From: Crotophaga sulcirostris
Lineage: Eukaryota > Chordata > Aves > Cuculiformes > Crotophagidae
Reading direction: 5' to 3'
Assembly (NCBI GenBank): GCA_013397455.1
Contig: VYZB01000381.1
Location: 186,001-250,000, forward strand
DNA: 64,000 nucleotides
Shown: one piece after another, positions 1 through 10,300 of the stretch
Layout: every line of letters starts with the position of its first letter
Numbering within the stretch: position 1 is the first letter of the stretch
Made by a program: the position numbers and the translations under genes
Notes under the pieces: model-generated
The model's database searches: none
The model's input: only the letters and a program-made list of their open reading frames with translations
What the model was told of the DNA's origin: nothing

Positions 1-2157
1 AGCAGATACAGTACACTAAGGAAGGAGATGAGTAAACTAGTAAGGTTGATGCCTTCAGACAAAACCAAACTTTTATTTTGATATTTTATTTTGCTTTGAT
101 GGCATTACTTGAATTAATTCTTAAAGTTCCCTTCCTTTGACAGGGTAGATGTTTGCTAGGAAGTGTTTTCACTGTTGGAGTCTATAGAGAAATGAAAATT
201 ATTTCTAGTAACAGATAACTGTTTAGACAATTCATTGAAATTCATTACTTTCAATTCATTGAAAGTAATCATAATTCCATGTGGTTGTAAATGAGGCATT
301 GAACCTTTCTTTAGAACGCTATCCTGAACTCAACAAAACCAGCAGCACTCAAGTCTCCTGTCTAGTAAAGGTTTCACAGTCTCAAGATATTTTTGGGAGC
401 TGGAAGTTCTCTTTATGCTGTTCCAGTCTTTTTGAGTTGTGTGATGGTTTAGCAATGACGTTTCTTTTTAAATGCCAGCTATCTGAAAAGTGCATTTAAG
501 TGATTTCAAGGAATTCTTTTTAACTTAGCAGTCTGGGAGATCAGCCCATCGGGTAGCAGAAGCGTAATTTCTAATGTGTTTATGTGCACAGAGTTAAGGT
601 TAATACTTCACAAGAGTTCTCAGTTGTCTGCAGTAAGGAAAGGAAATGGCCTCTGTATTTGCTTTTCTAACTAAACTCTGTTTTTCTGAGTAGGAGTTTT
701 AAAATCCATCGCAAATCAAGAATTTTCTCACTGTTGAGCGCCATGTAAGTCCAGGAAGATTAATGCAATCCATCGGATTAATTATCTGGTTCTTTGGATT
801 AACAAATTTAGATAAAATCCAATTTCTTTGTTTAATTTTATTTGCATTCCAGGAATTTGCAATTCAGATTGAAGACTTAGACTGAGAAACAGGAAATGTG
901 GTCTTTATTTTAATCTTGTCATGCAATTTTACATTTTAAATTGCTAAGGAAATGCTAATTCTACTTTTGCATTTGCCATTGCCCTCTCTTTTTTTGTCAA
1001 ATACGCATAGGCTGGTATGCTAAATATGGTAGTTCTGCTGACCAAGAGGATGTGCTATACCTGTACCATTTTGAGTCAAGCAATGGTGCAGTTCAAAGTG
1101 CACACATTTAGGATCCTAATTTTTACATTTAATTATACCGAAAAATCATGAGTTCATTTTTATCAGAAGATTAATTTGTGTCAAGATCTAATTGGACTGA
1201 AACTGGAAGTAAATTACAATGCACAAATGGCTTGATATTTTTTATTAGTTATCTATCCAGACTGTTGAAGTTAGTTTTACTTTAAGCTCAAGAAAATATT
1301 TTTTTCTGAAATCTGATTCTAAAAAATCCATCTATACTTAGGAAAATTAACAGATTGTTGCTGTTTGTTCTGTCTTTTAGTATTTTAAACTAGCTCAATT
1401 CACACAGTCGTACTTTATTTTTCTTAATGTTTTGTAAAAGATAAATGAGCTTTCCTGGTTTTTCAGCTCCCAGTTGGTTTCCCAGCTTTCAGTGAACAAG
1501 TCTTTGAACTGAACTAGTTGAATAAACCAAAACATCTCCCTATACTGAGAAAAAAGGTTCCTGTAGTAAAAATTTCTTGTCTTAACAAGCCATGAATCTA
1601 GAAGTTTGGACAGTAAGGACAGGATTTAGTGTTAAATCCATATAAGAAATTAAAGAGCCAGCCAAGAACCTGTAGTGCTTTCTCTTTTCAAGCTGAATTT
1701 TAAACTAATTATTTTTAAAAAACAAAAGGCAACATGATTCTGCATTTCAGCTGCTCTAGTTCACGGTCCAATATAAGTTTAAACTGCTGATATTGGTAAC
1801 TTATACTATGTGTTCTGTGACAGCAGCAGTGGCTCTTGGCTAATGAAAGGAGGAAGTGCTGAGTAGGTTGCAAGTATACATATTACTCCGAAAACAGTAA
1901 AATTGTAATCTCTGTCCTACTATTTCTGGAAGGCAGGGGTTCATAATTTCATTATATTCTTTCTGCCTGGAGATGAGTGTGTTTTCCTCTAAGATATTTC
2001 TGCTTTTATTTTCCTATACGTGTGGTGTCTGCATTACACAGTGAGCCCCTTCTTCCTTCCTTCCATGCTCCACTGCTGTCCAGACAGTGTCTTACAACTT
2101 CCAGGCTGTGTAGCCCCAGTGAATATGGATCACTAGTGTCTTTTTATTTCTTCTTTT
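1..2157. other. AT-rich non-coding stretch
   Basis: No gene, exon or recognisable transposon is visible. Open frames are 75 codons or shorter and resemble nothing known. The stretch holds a perfect 26-bp palindrome (listed separately) and, around 755-790, a short run with a GGATTA homeodomain core next to ATTATC. I see no splice-bounded coding segment on either strand. Confidence 0.6.
244..269. repeat. Perfect 26-bp inverted repeat
   Basis: The arm ATTACTTTCAAT (244-255) is followed by the 2-base centre TC and by ATTGAAAGTAAT (258-269), its exact reverse complement. Flanking bases 243 and 270 do not pair, so the palindrome ends there. It could form a small cruciform or bind a dimeric protein; no function is known. 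Confidence 0.9.
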
Positions 2158-2768
2158 GTGGACAAGAAGGCCAATGGCATCCTGGCCTGCATCAGGAATA
2201 GTGTGGCCAGCAGGACCAGAGAAGTTATTGTCCCCCTGAACTCAGCACTGGTCAGGCCTCACCTTGAGTCCTGTGTGCAGTTCTGGGCCCCTCAGTTTGG
2301 GAAGGATGTCAAGACACTGGAGTGTGTCCAGAGGAGGGCAACGAAGATGGTGAAGGGTTTGGAGCACAAGCCCTGTGAGGAGCGACTGAGGGAGCTGGGG
2401 CTGTTTAACCTGGAGAAGAGGAGGCTCAGGGGAGACTTTATTGCTCTCTACAACTGCCTGTAGGAGGCTGTAGTCAGGCAGGGGTTGGTCTCTTCCCTCA
2501 GGTGACCAGTGACAGAACTAGAGGACATGGACTCAAGCTTCGTCACAAGAGGTTTGGGTTTGATATTAGGAAAAAGTTCTTCCCTGAGAGGGTGATTGGC
2601 CATTGGAATGCGCTGCCCAGGGAGGTGGTGGAGTCGCCGACCCTGGAGGAGATTGGATGAGGCACTCGGTGCCATGGTTTAGATGATGAGTTGGTGTTAG
2701 TGTTGGGTTATAGGTTGGACTCGATGATCTCAGAGGTCCTTTCCAACCTTGTAATACTGTAACTACTG
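2158..2768 (+). mobile_element. CR1 LINE, 5'-truncated, C-terminal ORF2 plus 3'UTR
   Basis: This is the 3' end of a CR1 non-LTR retrotransposon. The frame from 2158 encodes the C-terminal part of ORF2 (reverse-transcriptase/endonuclease polyprotein), with family-typical segments such as [18 protein letters not shown] and [17 protein letters not shown]. It stops early at 2461-2463, where a TAG replaces the lysine codon found at that place in the copy near 53.4 kb. The homology continues past the stop through [16 protein letters not shown] sequence, although a short deletion near 2650 removes part of the usual [10 protein letters not shown] region. The 3'UTR ends in the tail ataggttggactcgatgatc and CTTGTAATACTGTAACTACTG, a degraded TACTGTGA octamer repeat. 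The 5' truncation at about 2158 is the usual result of incomplete target-primed reverse transcription. It is a dead copy of the youngest CR1 group here. Confidence 0.95.
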
Positions 2769-3313
2769 TAACAACTTTTTTTCCACAGCTCCCTTTGAAT
2801 TGTCTCCTTTAATGCCTGGAGCTCTTTACAGTCAGCTGTTCAGGCTGCAAAATTACAAGCATATGCTGCTTTCCCTTAAGTTTTCCCCCTACTTCTTTTT
2901 AAAGAGGGGTCTGAAGGAAATCAGGCTTTTGGCTCTTGCTCTTTTTGTGATGATCCATCCACACTGACGTGCTCTCCCCTCCCAGGAAAAAAAAAAATAA
3001 AAAAAATCTCCGTGCTTCCTTTTCCTGTGGAAGGGCTCTTTGGAGGAGTCAAACGGAGACAGGGAGCTTTCATCACCCTTCCTAAAAGACAGAGTTGTTG
3101 AGGCCTTTTCTCCTAAATAAATAGTATTTATTGCCATTTTTTACTCTAGCTTGTGCTTTGAAACATAGCAAACTTCCAGCTCTTTACTTTTGCCATGCTC
3201 ACTAATTCTGCGATTCTGTGATTTTACTAAACAGAGATGTAGGGAAGGCTCAGCCTGCTGCTGAGACAAGAAGTAGTAACTATTGCAAAAACTGGAATAC
3301 TTTGATTTAAGTT
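2769..3313. other. Non-coding spacer with A-rich run
   Basis: No gene seen. It contains an A-rich low-complexity run at about 2987-3006 and, at 3205-3223, two octamer-like units (ATTCTGCG, ATTCTGTG) that resemble a CR1 tail but have no CR1 body beside them. Confidence 0.5.
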
Positions 3314-3355
3314 AGAGTTAAGTTTCATCTAAATAGAGTTAAGTTTCATCTAAAT
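3314..3355. repeat. 21-bp tandem duplication
   Basis: Two exact, directly adjacent copies of a 21-bp unit beginning AGAGTTAAGTTTCATC occupy 3314-3334 and 3335-3355. They lie immediately upstream of the CpG-rich block. Identity of the copies indicates a recent slippage or duplication event. Confidence 0.9.
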
Positions 3356-3399
3356 AACTTTATTTTTTTGAAGGTTAGACAGGCACAGTCTGCTCCTGT

Positions 3400-3965
3400 G
3401 ACAGCATTCAAGGCAGCGCTTGAGCAAGGAGAACAAGGAGGTCTCACTTCCCCTGAAGCTCCTGGGACAGGGTTGTTGCCACAGACGGCTCCTGGTGGGG
3501 GAGTTGTTGCCACAGGGGGCTCCTGGGCGCCCTGGCTCGTCCCCGCGGCCGGGGGCCGGGCGCAGCAGTTCAGGGCGGCTGCCACAGGGGGGCACCAAAC
3601 GCCCACGGTTGGGCGGCGGGGCGGGCAGGCCGCAGACCCCGGTGCCCGGCCGAGAGGCGGGTTAGGGGCGGTGCCGGGGGGCGCCGGGGGCCCCGCCACC
3701 GCCTGGGACGGTGGTTCCACGCCTGCTTGTGCTGCCCCACTCCCTGCAGCCCCCGAGCCCGGGGTGCGGGAGCTCTGCGGGCACCGGCTGCGGCTTCGCC
3801 CTGGCGCTTTTTTGCCGGCTGCGGGCAGGGAGGAGAGAAGTGGAAGGGCAGAGCGTGCCTGCCTTGGGACCTCCCTCGTGTCGCCCCGCGCGGTGGCCTC
3901 TGCCACCAGCACCCCCCGGGGAGCCACAGCCTCCTGCCTGCTTCTTCTGTGCTCGCTTGTTTTGA
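3400..3965. promoter_or_regulatory. CpG island, possible promoter
   Basis: Base composition shifts sharply from about 40% GC to very GC-rich with several dozen CpG dinucleotides, densest at 3525-3680 and 3750-3920. Features visible are a GGGGCGG-type Sp1 box near 3665, G-runs of 4, 6 and 5 at 3661-3693 that could form a quadruplex, and 2.3 direct repeats of about 30 bp at 3458-3526. There is no TATA box in the GC-rich part. In birds such islands usually mark promoters; retained CpGs imply the DNA is unmethylated in the germ line. A 245-codon plus-strand frame (3368-4105) and a 193-codon minus-strand frame (3346-3927) cross it, but the plus frame opens at TTG. Both are rich in Gly, Pro, Ala and Arg, as expected of any GC-rich DNA, so I do not call a protein. 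Which transcript it would serve, and on which strand, cannot be read. Confidence 0.55.
3458..3526 (+). repeat. About 30-bp direct repeat, 2.3 copies
   Basis: Units start at GCTCCTGG at 3458, 3488 and 3519 and contain a shared GTTGTTGCCACAG core; the third unit is partial. The array lies at the upstream edge of the CpG island and resembles a short GC-rich minisatellite. Confidence 0.75.
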
Positions 3966-4254
3966 TGGCACATTTGAAAATTCCTCAGGAATCTGGAAGA
4001 GCCTTTCACAGTCCCATCTTCAAACAGTGCTCCTTTTCCTCTGAGGATGCTGGGCACTCAGTGAAGGGCAGTCCAGGATCTCCAGGGGGTGAAACAACTA
4101 CATAACCATTCCGTGTGAGTCATGGCACAGATCCATGGGAATCTCTGCGCCAATTGCTGATGTGAGCCTGGCCCATGTCACTCCTGTAACTCTACAGGGA
4201 GACAATTGGGAGAACCTGATTCTGCACCTTTGAAAATCACTGTTTAGTCGTTTG
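3966..4254. other. Non-coding spacer downstream of CpG island
   Basis: Composition returns to background. No gene or repeat is recognised before the CR1 piece that starts near 4255. Confidence 0.5.
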
Positions 4255-4797
4255 CTCCCATTAAAGGCCATCATTAAAGGCTATGTGAGCTACACAGTGA
4301 GATGGATTAAGAACTGGCTGGATTTCAGAGCTCAGGGGGTTGTCACTGGTGGTGTAGAGTCGAGTTGGAAGCCCGTGGCCAGCGGTGTTCCTCAGGAGTC
4401 AGTACTGGGCCCAGTATTGTTCAACATATTCATCAGTGACCTGGAATCTGGGAACAGAGTGTATCCTCAGCAAATTTGCTGATGATACAAAACTGAGAGG
4501 AGTGGCTGTGCTGCCATTCAGTGAGACCTGGACAGGCTGGAGAGTTGGGCAGAGGGGGACCCGATGAAGCGCAACAAAGGCAAGTGTAGAAGTTCACCTA
4601 GGGATGAATAACCCCATGCACCAGTGCAGGTTAGAGGTTGACCAGGTGGAGAGCAACTCTACAGCGAAAGGCCTTGGAGTCCTGATGGACAAGTTGATGA
4701 TGAGTCTGCAATGTGCCCTCGTGGCCAAGAAGGCCAATGGTATCCATCAAGAAGTGTGTAGCAAGTAGACTGAGGGAGGGTGTCCTCCCCCTCTACC
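4255..4797 (+). mobile_element. CR1 LINE fragment, reverse-transcriptase domain
   Basis: This plus-strand piece encodes the core of the CR1 ORF2 reverse transcriptase. One frame reads [20 protein letters not shown] (about 4384-4443). The catalytic FADDTKL box, equivalent to the usual Y/F-x-D-D motif, lies in another frame at about 4474-4500, so at least one frameshift separates them. Homology then continues through sequence corresponding to GVLMDK and AKKANG up to a GGGAGGGTGTCCTCCCCCT-type segment at about 4797. Both ends are missing. Loss of the 3' end is unusual for a LINE insertion, which normally keeps its 3' tail, so a later deletion or rearrangement probably removed it. It overlaps in ORF2 content with the copy at 2158-2768, so the two are separate insertions. 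The copy is inactive. Confidence 0.9.
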
Positions 4798-6534
4798 TTC
4801 ACTTCATGCCAAAGGGAGGTTATGTAGAAGACAAGCTAACATAAAAAATATTGATAAATGATTTTTTTATTGCATGAAAAAACGTTGGGTGCTTAGGGTC
4901 TACAACTGATATTCTGTCCTCAGTGACACTGAGCTGATGGTGCAGCTCAGAACATTGACATACCTGCTTGTGCTGGGGAAAAAGGTGAAGCTCAGAGCCA
5001 GCTTTAGTCCTATGTACAATTTAGCTTCTCAGGTCTGAGCTGCTCTATGGTTTGTGAGGGAGTATGGAGGCACCTGGGAACTGACACATCCCTGGACACT
5101 AGTGGAGAGTGTAAAACATAATTGGCATGTTAGTGAGAAAGAGGCTTGGCAGTTGTGGGTATTTTGTACATTGAAGAGCGTGCACTCACAGATGCTTACA
5201 GAGAAGTTGCTACCTCAAGCAAGGTTGTGAATGTCCAAGTAACCCTGCCCGCTATTTGTGGTGCTTTCTGCCTCAATGGAAGGTTTTCTTCCTGAACCCT
5301 TGCTGTACAGCCATATAGTAACAGAAGGACATGAAAATGATGGCTGTTCAGCTGCAGCAGAGTAGTCCTTTTTGACAGAGATCCTAAATACCTTCATCTC
5401 TTGAGGAAGCTGCCAAAAGCTGCAGTGACTACAGCGCTGAGAAGCGGGAAGGGCAGGCTGTGGCTTCAGGCTTCCTACAGGAGCCACCTGATGACACCAC
5501 TGTTTGTGGTTCTGAGCCCCCTCTCGAAACCAGGAAACTGAGAAACATGGTGAGAGGTTGGAGTCCAGGATATAGATCTGTGTTCAGGGGATGAATCTGG
5601 CAGCTACCTCTTTTGACTGTCTGGCGCATGAACCCCAATACCCTGCAGTCCTGTAGTATCATTATCAGAGCACTCCGAAGTGTTTAGCTATGTTTTTAAA
5701 CGTCCCACTGTCTACAATCTGGTTCAGAGCCTTAAGTCCTGAATTAACTGATGGGGGCCCCAAGGCATAGAACTGGGTTACATGATTGTTGCAAGGTCAT
5801 ACTAGTTTATCAGCTCTCATTTGCTGGCTTAAAACTTTAAAGGTTTACAAAGCTTCAAAGCTGAAATCCCTTCTCAGTTCTCTGGCTCTGTGATTTTCGC
5901 CTTTACTTTTTTTATGTAAACCAATTAAATCTCTTATGGGCAGGCTTCTCTGTTTGTTGAAGATCACATAATCTAGCCCATGGTGGGAAGAGACTTCCAA
6001 AGCTGTACATGCTGGACAAAAATCCTGCGGAGTCTTGTGTAGTTTATTTAACCTCTGCAGAACCTGACACGTGCAAGAAATATTTTTTGCCCTATATCTG
6101 AAAATGACAACGTGCTTGTACATCACATGAGGATCTACAGGCCTTTCCAGTCCTTTCCAATTACCACACAGAGTGTTAAACCACATCCAAAATGAGAAAA
6201 CCCTTTTAAATGAGCAAGTAAATGGTCTTAGGAGATCTCTGAATTACTTTGCTAATTCAAAGGCTCTGAGATCACCCGGAGAAGATTCACCCTGGATATG
6301 GAATGGAAGGAAGCTAGGAGGGCTGTAATTTCCTATTAGTTCTATTTGGTGGAACCTTTGGGAGTGACTACATCACTTCACGTGTCTCCTGCACTTCTCC
6401 CATTCCCAAACATGCTATGACTGCATCCTGCCCTGCTTTTGTATGCCAAAAGTCAAAAAATATAAGGAAGTAATGGAAAATCTGATATGGAAGTCACTTG
6501 CTAAATAATAGGGATATAATTAATGCCAGTTGAC
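4798..6534. other. Non-coding stretch
   Basis: No recognised gene or repeat. A 113-codon minus-strand frame with an ATG (5845-6186) has no recognisable family or domain, and I treat it as a chance frame. Confidence 0.5.
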
Positions 6535-7335
6535 ATAGCTTTCTGTAAACTAGATCTTGTCAAAAAAACTTGAATCTCAAAGAATGGACAGTTAAAAGCA
6601 ATTGTGTATATGTGATATACTTTCGTAAAGCATTTGACTTAGTACTGCATGATAGTCTGGCTAAAATTTTAATCCAGGGGATTTGGCAGAACTGATAGCA
6701 AGTTCAGTGCCATTCAACAGGTTCGTCCATGATTTTGAAGTAACTGTACACCATAGCTGGGTTTTAAGTTTTGCAATGTCACAAGATAAAGTAACAAATA
6801 ATGAGAAAAACTTTATACAATGTGATTAGCATCACGAGGAAAACTAATTCTAAGAAAACATGTATTAGCAGTCATATACAAAGTAGTCCATGTGGGAGCA
6901 AGTACTGTATTTTACAGTCCTCCATTCTGTAGCTATATATTGAAAAAAGGCTATTTTATTCCTTAGAGTTGACCACAGAGGCAGGAAGTGTTAGTAATTT
7001 TTAACCTATGTGCATGCCTGCTAGTAGAATAAAGCATATAGCACTAGGGGAGAGTCTTTTAAAAGGAGGGTAGAAAAGATGAAGAGGGCACAGCAGAGGA
7101 ACCAAGATGACTTGGAATAAGCAAACAGAACTCTGTTTAGTTTCAAAAATGTTGAGAAGTGACTCATTGTGGAAGTACCTTCATGGAGAAAAAAATGCCA
7201 AGTGCATGTTCTTCCCCACCATGATCAGAGAACCCTTTCACATCAATGGGGACCAACATCTGGAAGCTAGAACAGTTTATATTAAAGCTGCTAGTGTAGT
7301 TTATATTAAAATTACGGTACATTTCTTTCAATAGA
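6535..7335 (+). mobile_element. Ancient LINE (CR1-like) remnant
   Basis: Heavily decayed plus-strand LINE sequence. Around 6615-6670 the translation gives a YFRKAFDLVLHDSLAKIL-like segment, matching the conserved FSKAFDTVPH block of LINE reverse transcriptases. Around 7135-7200 it gives a KMLRSD...WKYLHGEKN segment, resembling the C-terminal part of CR1 ORF2. Stops and frameshifts are frequent, and the middle part is poorly matched, so the limits and continuity are uncertain. It is much older than the TACTGTGA-tailed copies. Confidence 0.6.
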
Positions 7336-10300
7336 AGAATGATTGAATATTGGAAAGACTAACAAGGATGTTTTTCATTTTGCATATCCTCAGCATCTAT
7401 CCAGTGCCTTAATGAAAGAGTCATTTTAACTCATTACCATTATGCTCAAAGCATAATTCTGTGACCTGAAATATAAAGGAGGGCATCCACATGGTCTTTC
7501 TGCCCTTAAGTATGACTCTGTGAAGTGAACAACATGCTGAAGAGATTCCTGTTGACTAAGCATCGTCTTTGTCCTTGCGTCATACTGAGGTCGTACACAT
7601 TCCTGCTGTGTCTCTCTGTGCCATTATTCAAAAAAAACAAACTGGATGACCAGATGATGTATTGTGTATATGTATACTCTCTCTCTTTATATATGTACAT
7701 AACTTACAAGAACCCATTGTTCTTCCATTCTGTGCTCCCAATACATGAGTGTGTTTCTGGCCATGAGAAGAAAGCTCCTGTTAACAGCTTAGACTGTATT
7801 TCTAGCCTGCCATTTCATTTTCTGACCCCTCCACCTACAGCCAGAGCTCCTGACTATTCAGAAAACTTTGCTTGGTCCATACTGCTTTTGACGCCTCTTC
7901 CTCAACCCAGAATTCAGGCAGACTATTTATGACCTTCCCTACTCGTAGAAGTCAATAAGGGAAGCTGTGAGAAATGAAAAGAGTGCTAAGGAAGTCTCAG
8001 TAGCTCCAAGTAGAAAAAGCTCTACTATGTCCCCCTTCTTTGCAGCTATAGGTTTGCAGATCCAGAGAAGGGGAAATACTAGAAAAACTCAGAAGCTTTG
8101 GGTGAAACTTGATAGGCAAAAATGGGGAACTGACAAACAGCCACGAGAAGATACGATTTACAGAGAGGAGAAAGAACAGCATCAGGAGGCTGAGGGGAGG
8201 TCTTTGTAGTAATATTTCCCATTAGAAGATTTCAGGAGACTAAACAAAAAACCTTTGCTGCCAAAGTTACTGTTTTGGATATTCAGAAGCTTATGTGTCC
8301 CCCTCATGAAAGAACTACAGCACCATCCTCTTTCTTTCCCACAATGGACGTGGGCTTGTATTCTCTCCTGCTATTTTTGTGCTTCTAGTGGAGTTGGTTT
8401 CATTGAGCTGAGGCAACAGCTGATTCTATTGTAAATACTAGTGCTGCTTCCTGGCAGTACCCCTGCCTTCCCACCAGTGGTTGTGGCCAGCGTCAGTGAC
8501 CCTTGCAGCCGCTTTGTGCCCTTTACCCTTGCCTTTTTTCTCTATAATGGCACTACCACTGATTTAATAGCATTAATGTTTTAAGCCTTTCTCAGATCAT
8601 TCGAAGCACATTGGCTCTTTCATCTTAATTTGACTGGAAGAAGTGGCAGCTCTTTCTTGCTGTTTGCTAATGAACCTAGATCAAGCAGGAAGCCTGGCCT
8701 CGTAAAGGTTTTATAACTTCAGACCAGTATCTGACTAGAGCAACTTTACAGTTGGCAAGAAAAGAAAGCAAAGCCTACCAGAATCTCTGTGGACCGAGAC
8801 TTTTTCTCAGATATGTTTCATTTTCTCAAATCCAATGAATTATTTTGTGATTCATATTTTTCCTATTCCACATGTGATTAAACCAGGACACTTATGAAGC
8901 TTTGTCAGAGGGGAAGAAAAATCCCTGGCTTGTAGGACAGACAGTATGCAAGTGGTCAGGATTCTTGTGTGGGATACAGCAAATATTTACTGGAACGGAT
9001 TTATCTTTTCCACGGGCTGGTTCTGTAGTAGCTGTAGGACTGAGCCTTTGCCAAAGAAGCATTTATTAATTTGCACAAAGTAGAAAAGTTTCAACAGGAG
9101 AGGATGTTCCCAGAAGAAGAAATTGCACCAATCAAAGCATTTAACTATGCTGAGGGAGAGCCGAGTTCAAGTCTTACATCCAGAAAAGCAGACCAGGAGC
9201 TTGAGCCCAAGTCTATCATGTCCCATGTAGGTCTCCTTCTGCATGCAGGATTCTGTGTTGCCTGATGCAAATTAGGGAGCCTTTCCCAGCAAGGGTTTCT
9301 TCAGGACAGTGAGTTCCTGCAAAACATGTAGATTTTAACAAATCGTCTCTTTCCCAACAAAGCTGCTAATGTAAAAGACGGAAGGAAAAAAACCCAAACC
9401 ATGAGCAGTTCTATGGATAAGGTGTAGAAAAACAGAGAGGGAGATGTTAGGGAGATAATTAGATAGTTGCTGAGGCATGGGCAACTTTTGGCAGCTGCTT
9501 AAGCCATGTCTTTCTTTTGAGTTCTTGCAAGTGTCTTCCTTGGGCTGCAGCATGTGTAAAACAAGGGAGTTCTACTTTGAATCATAGGGAGGATTGGCAG
9601 GTTTGCATCATTCTGTCCTGAATGCAGTGCATGCCTGCAAAAGGCCGTACACTCTTTCTTTTGATTGTTTCATAAGGAGGAGGAATGGAGCAGCTGATTG
9701 TTGTGTGGTGCTTTCATGTGCAGACGTGAACTTTGGGATATGGGCCTGTATGGGAACAAGTCCTACCATTACATTTGCTCTACTTTTCCTTTTTCCAGTG
9801 CAATCGGTTTTGAGCAACTCCTAGGGCTATTTGTTTCAGATATATGGCTGCTTCCCCTCTCTGCTCACTTGGACCTGGGCTGCTAATCAGTGTTATCAAA
9901 AAGATCTGAGTAGGTCTTTGATTCACTGCTTTCCACTTCCTAGAATTATTGTTGTCCTTGCTTGTTACTGGAAGGTTTTGTTAATTCCAGACACCTGGTA
10001 TTGCTTCATGTAAGCGCAATGTCACTCCTTCAGCACTGGTTTTCATCCAGCTCCACTACTGCTTGGGAAGAATTCTCAAATCACTGTTTGGCCTTTGGAG
10101 TTTGTCCCAGTCTATTGCCGTTGAACATCTGGATCAGAATCATGTCTGGCATTGACTGGCCCCCTTGACAGTAGTTTTGGCAAAGAAGTCAGGCCTTGAA
10201 CAGACCATTAAATAATTAGAAGCTAGGCAGTGATTTGTAATCAAAAAGCCTAAAAAACTGGATGCAGAGGGTCCTCTTGCACTCCTAGAAGTCATAACTA

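Noticed and set aside
3205..3223. Two ATTCTGYG octamers like a CR1 tail
   Set aside because: No CR1 body lies on either side; two octamers alone are too short to call.
3368..4105. 245-codon plus-strand frame across the CpG island
   Set aside because: It opens at TTG; the Gly/Pro/Ala/Arg-rich composition follows from GC richness, and comparable frames exist on the other strand. I kept the CpG island but not a protein.
5845..6186. 113-codon minus-strand frame with ATG
   Set aside because: No recognisable domain or gene context; its length is within chance for this amount of DNA.
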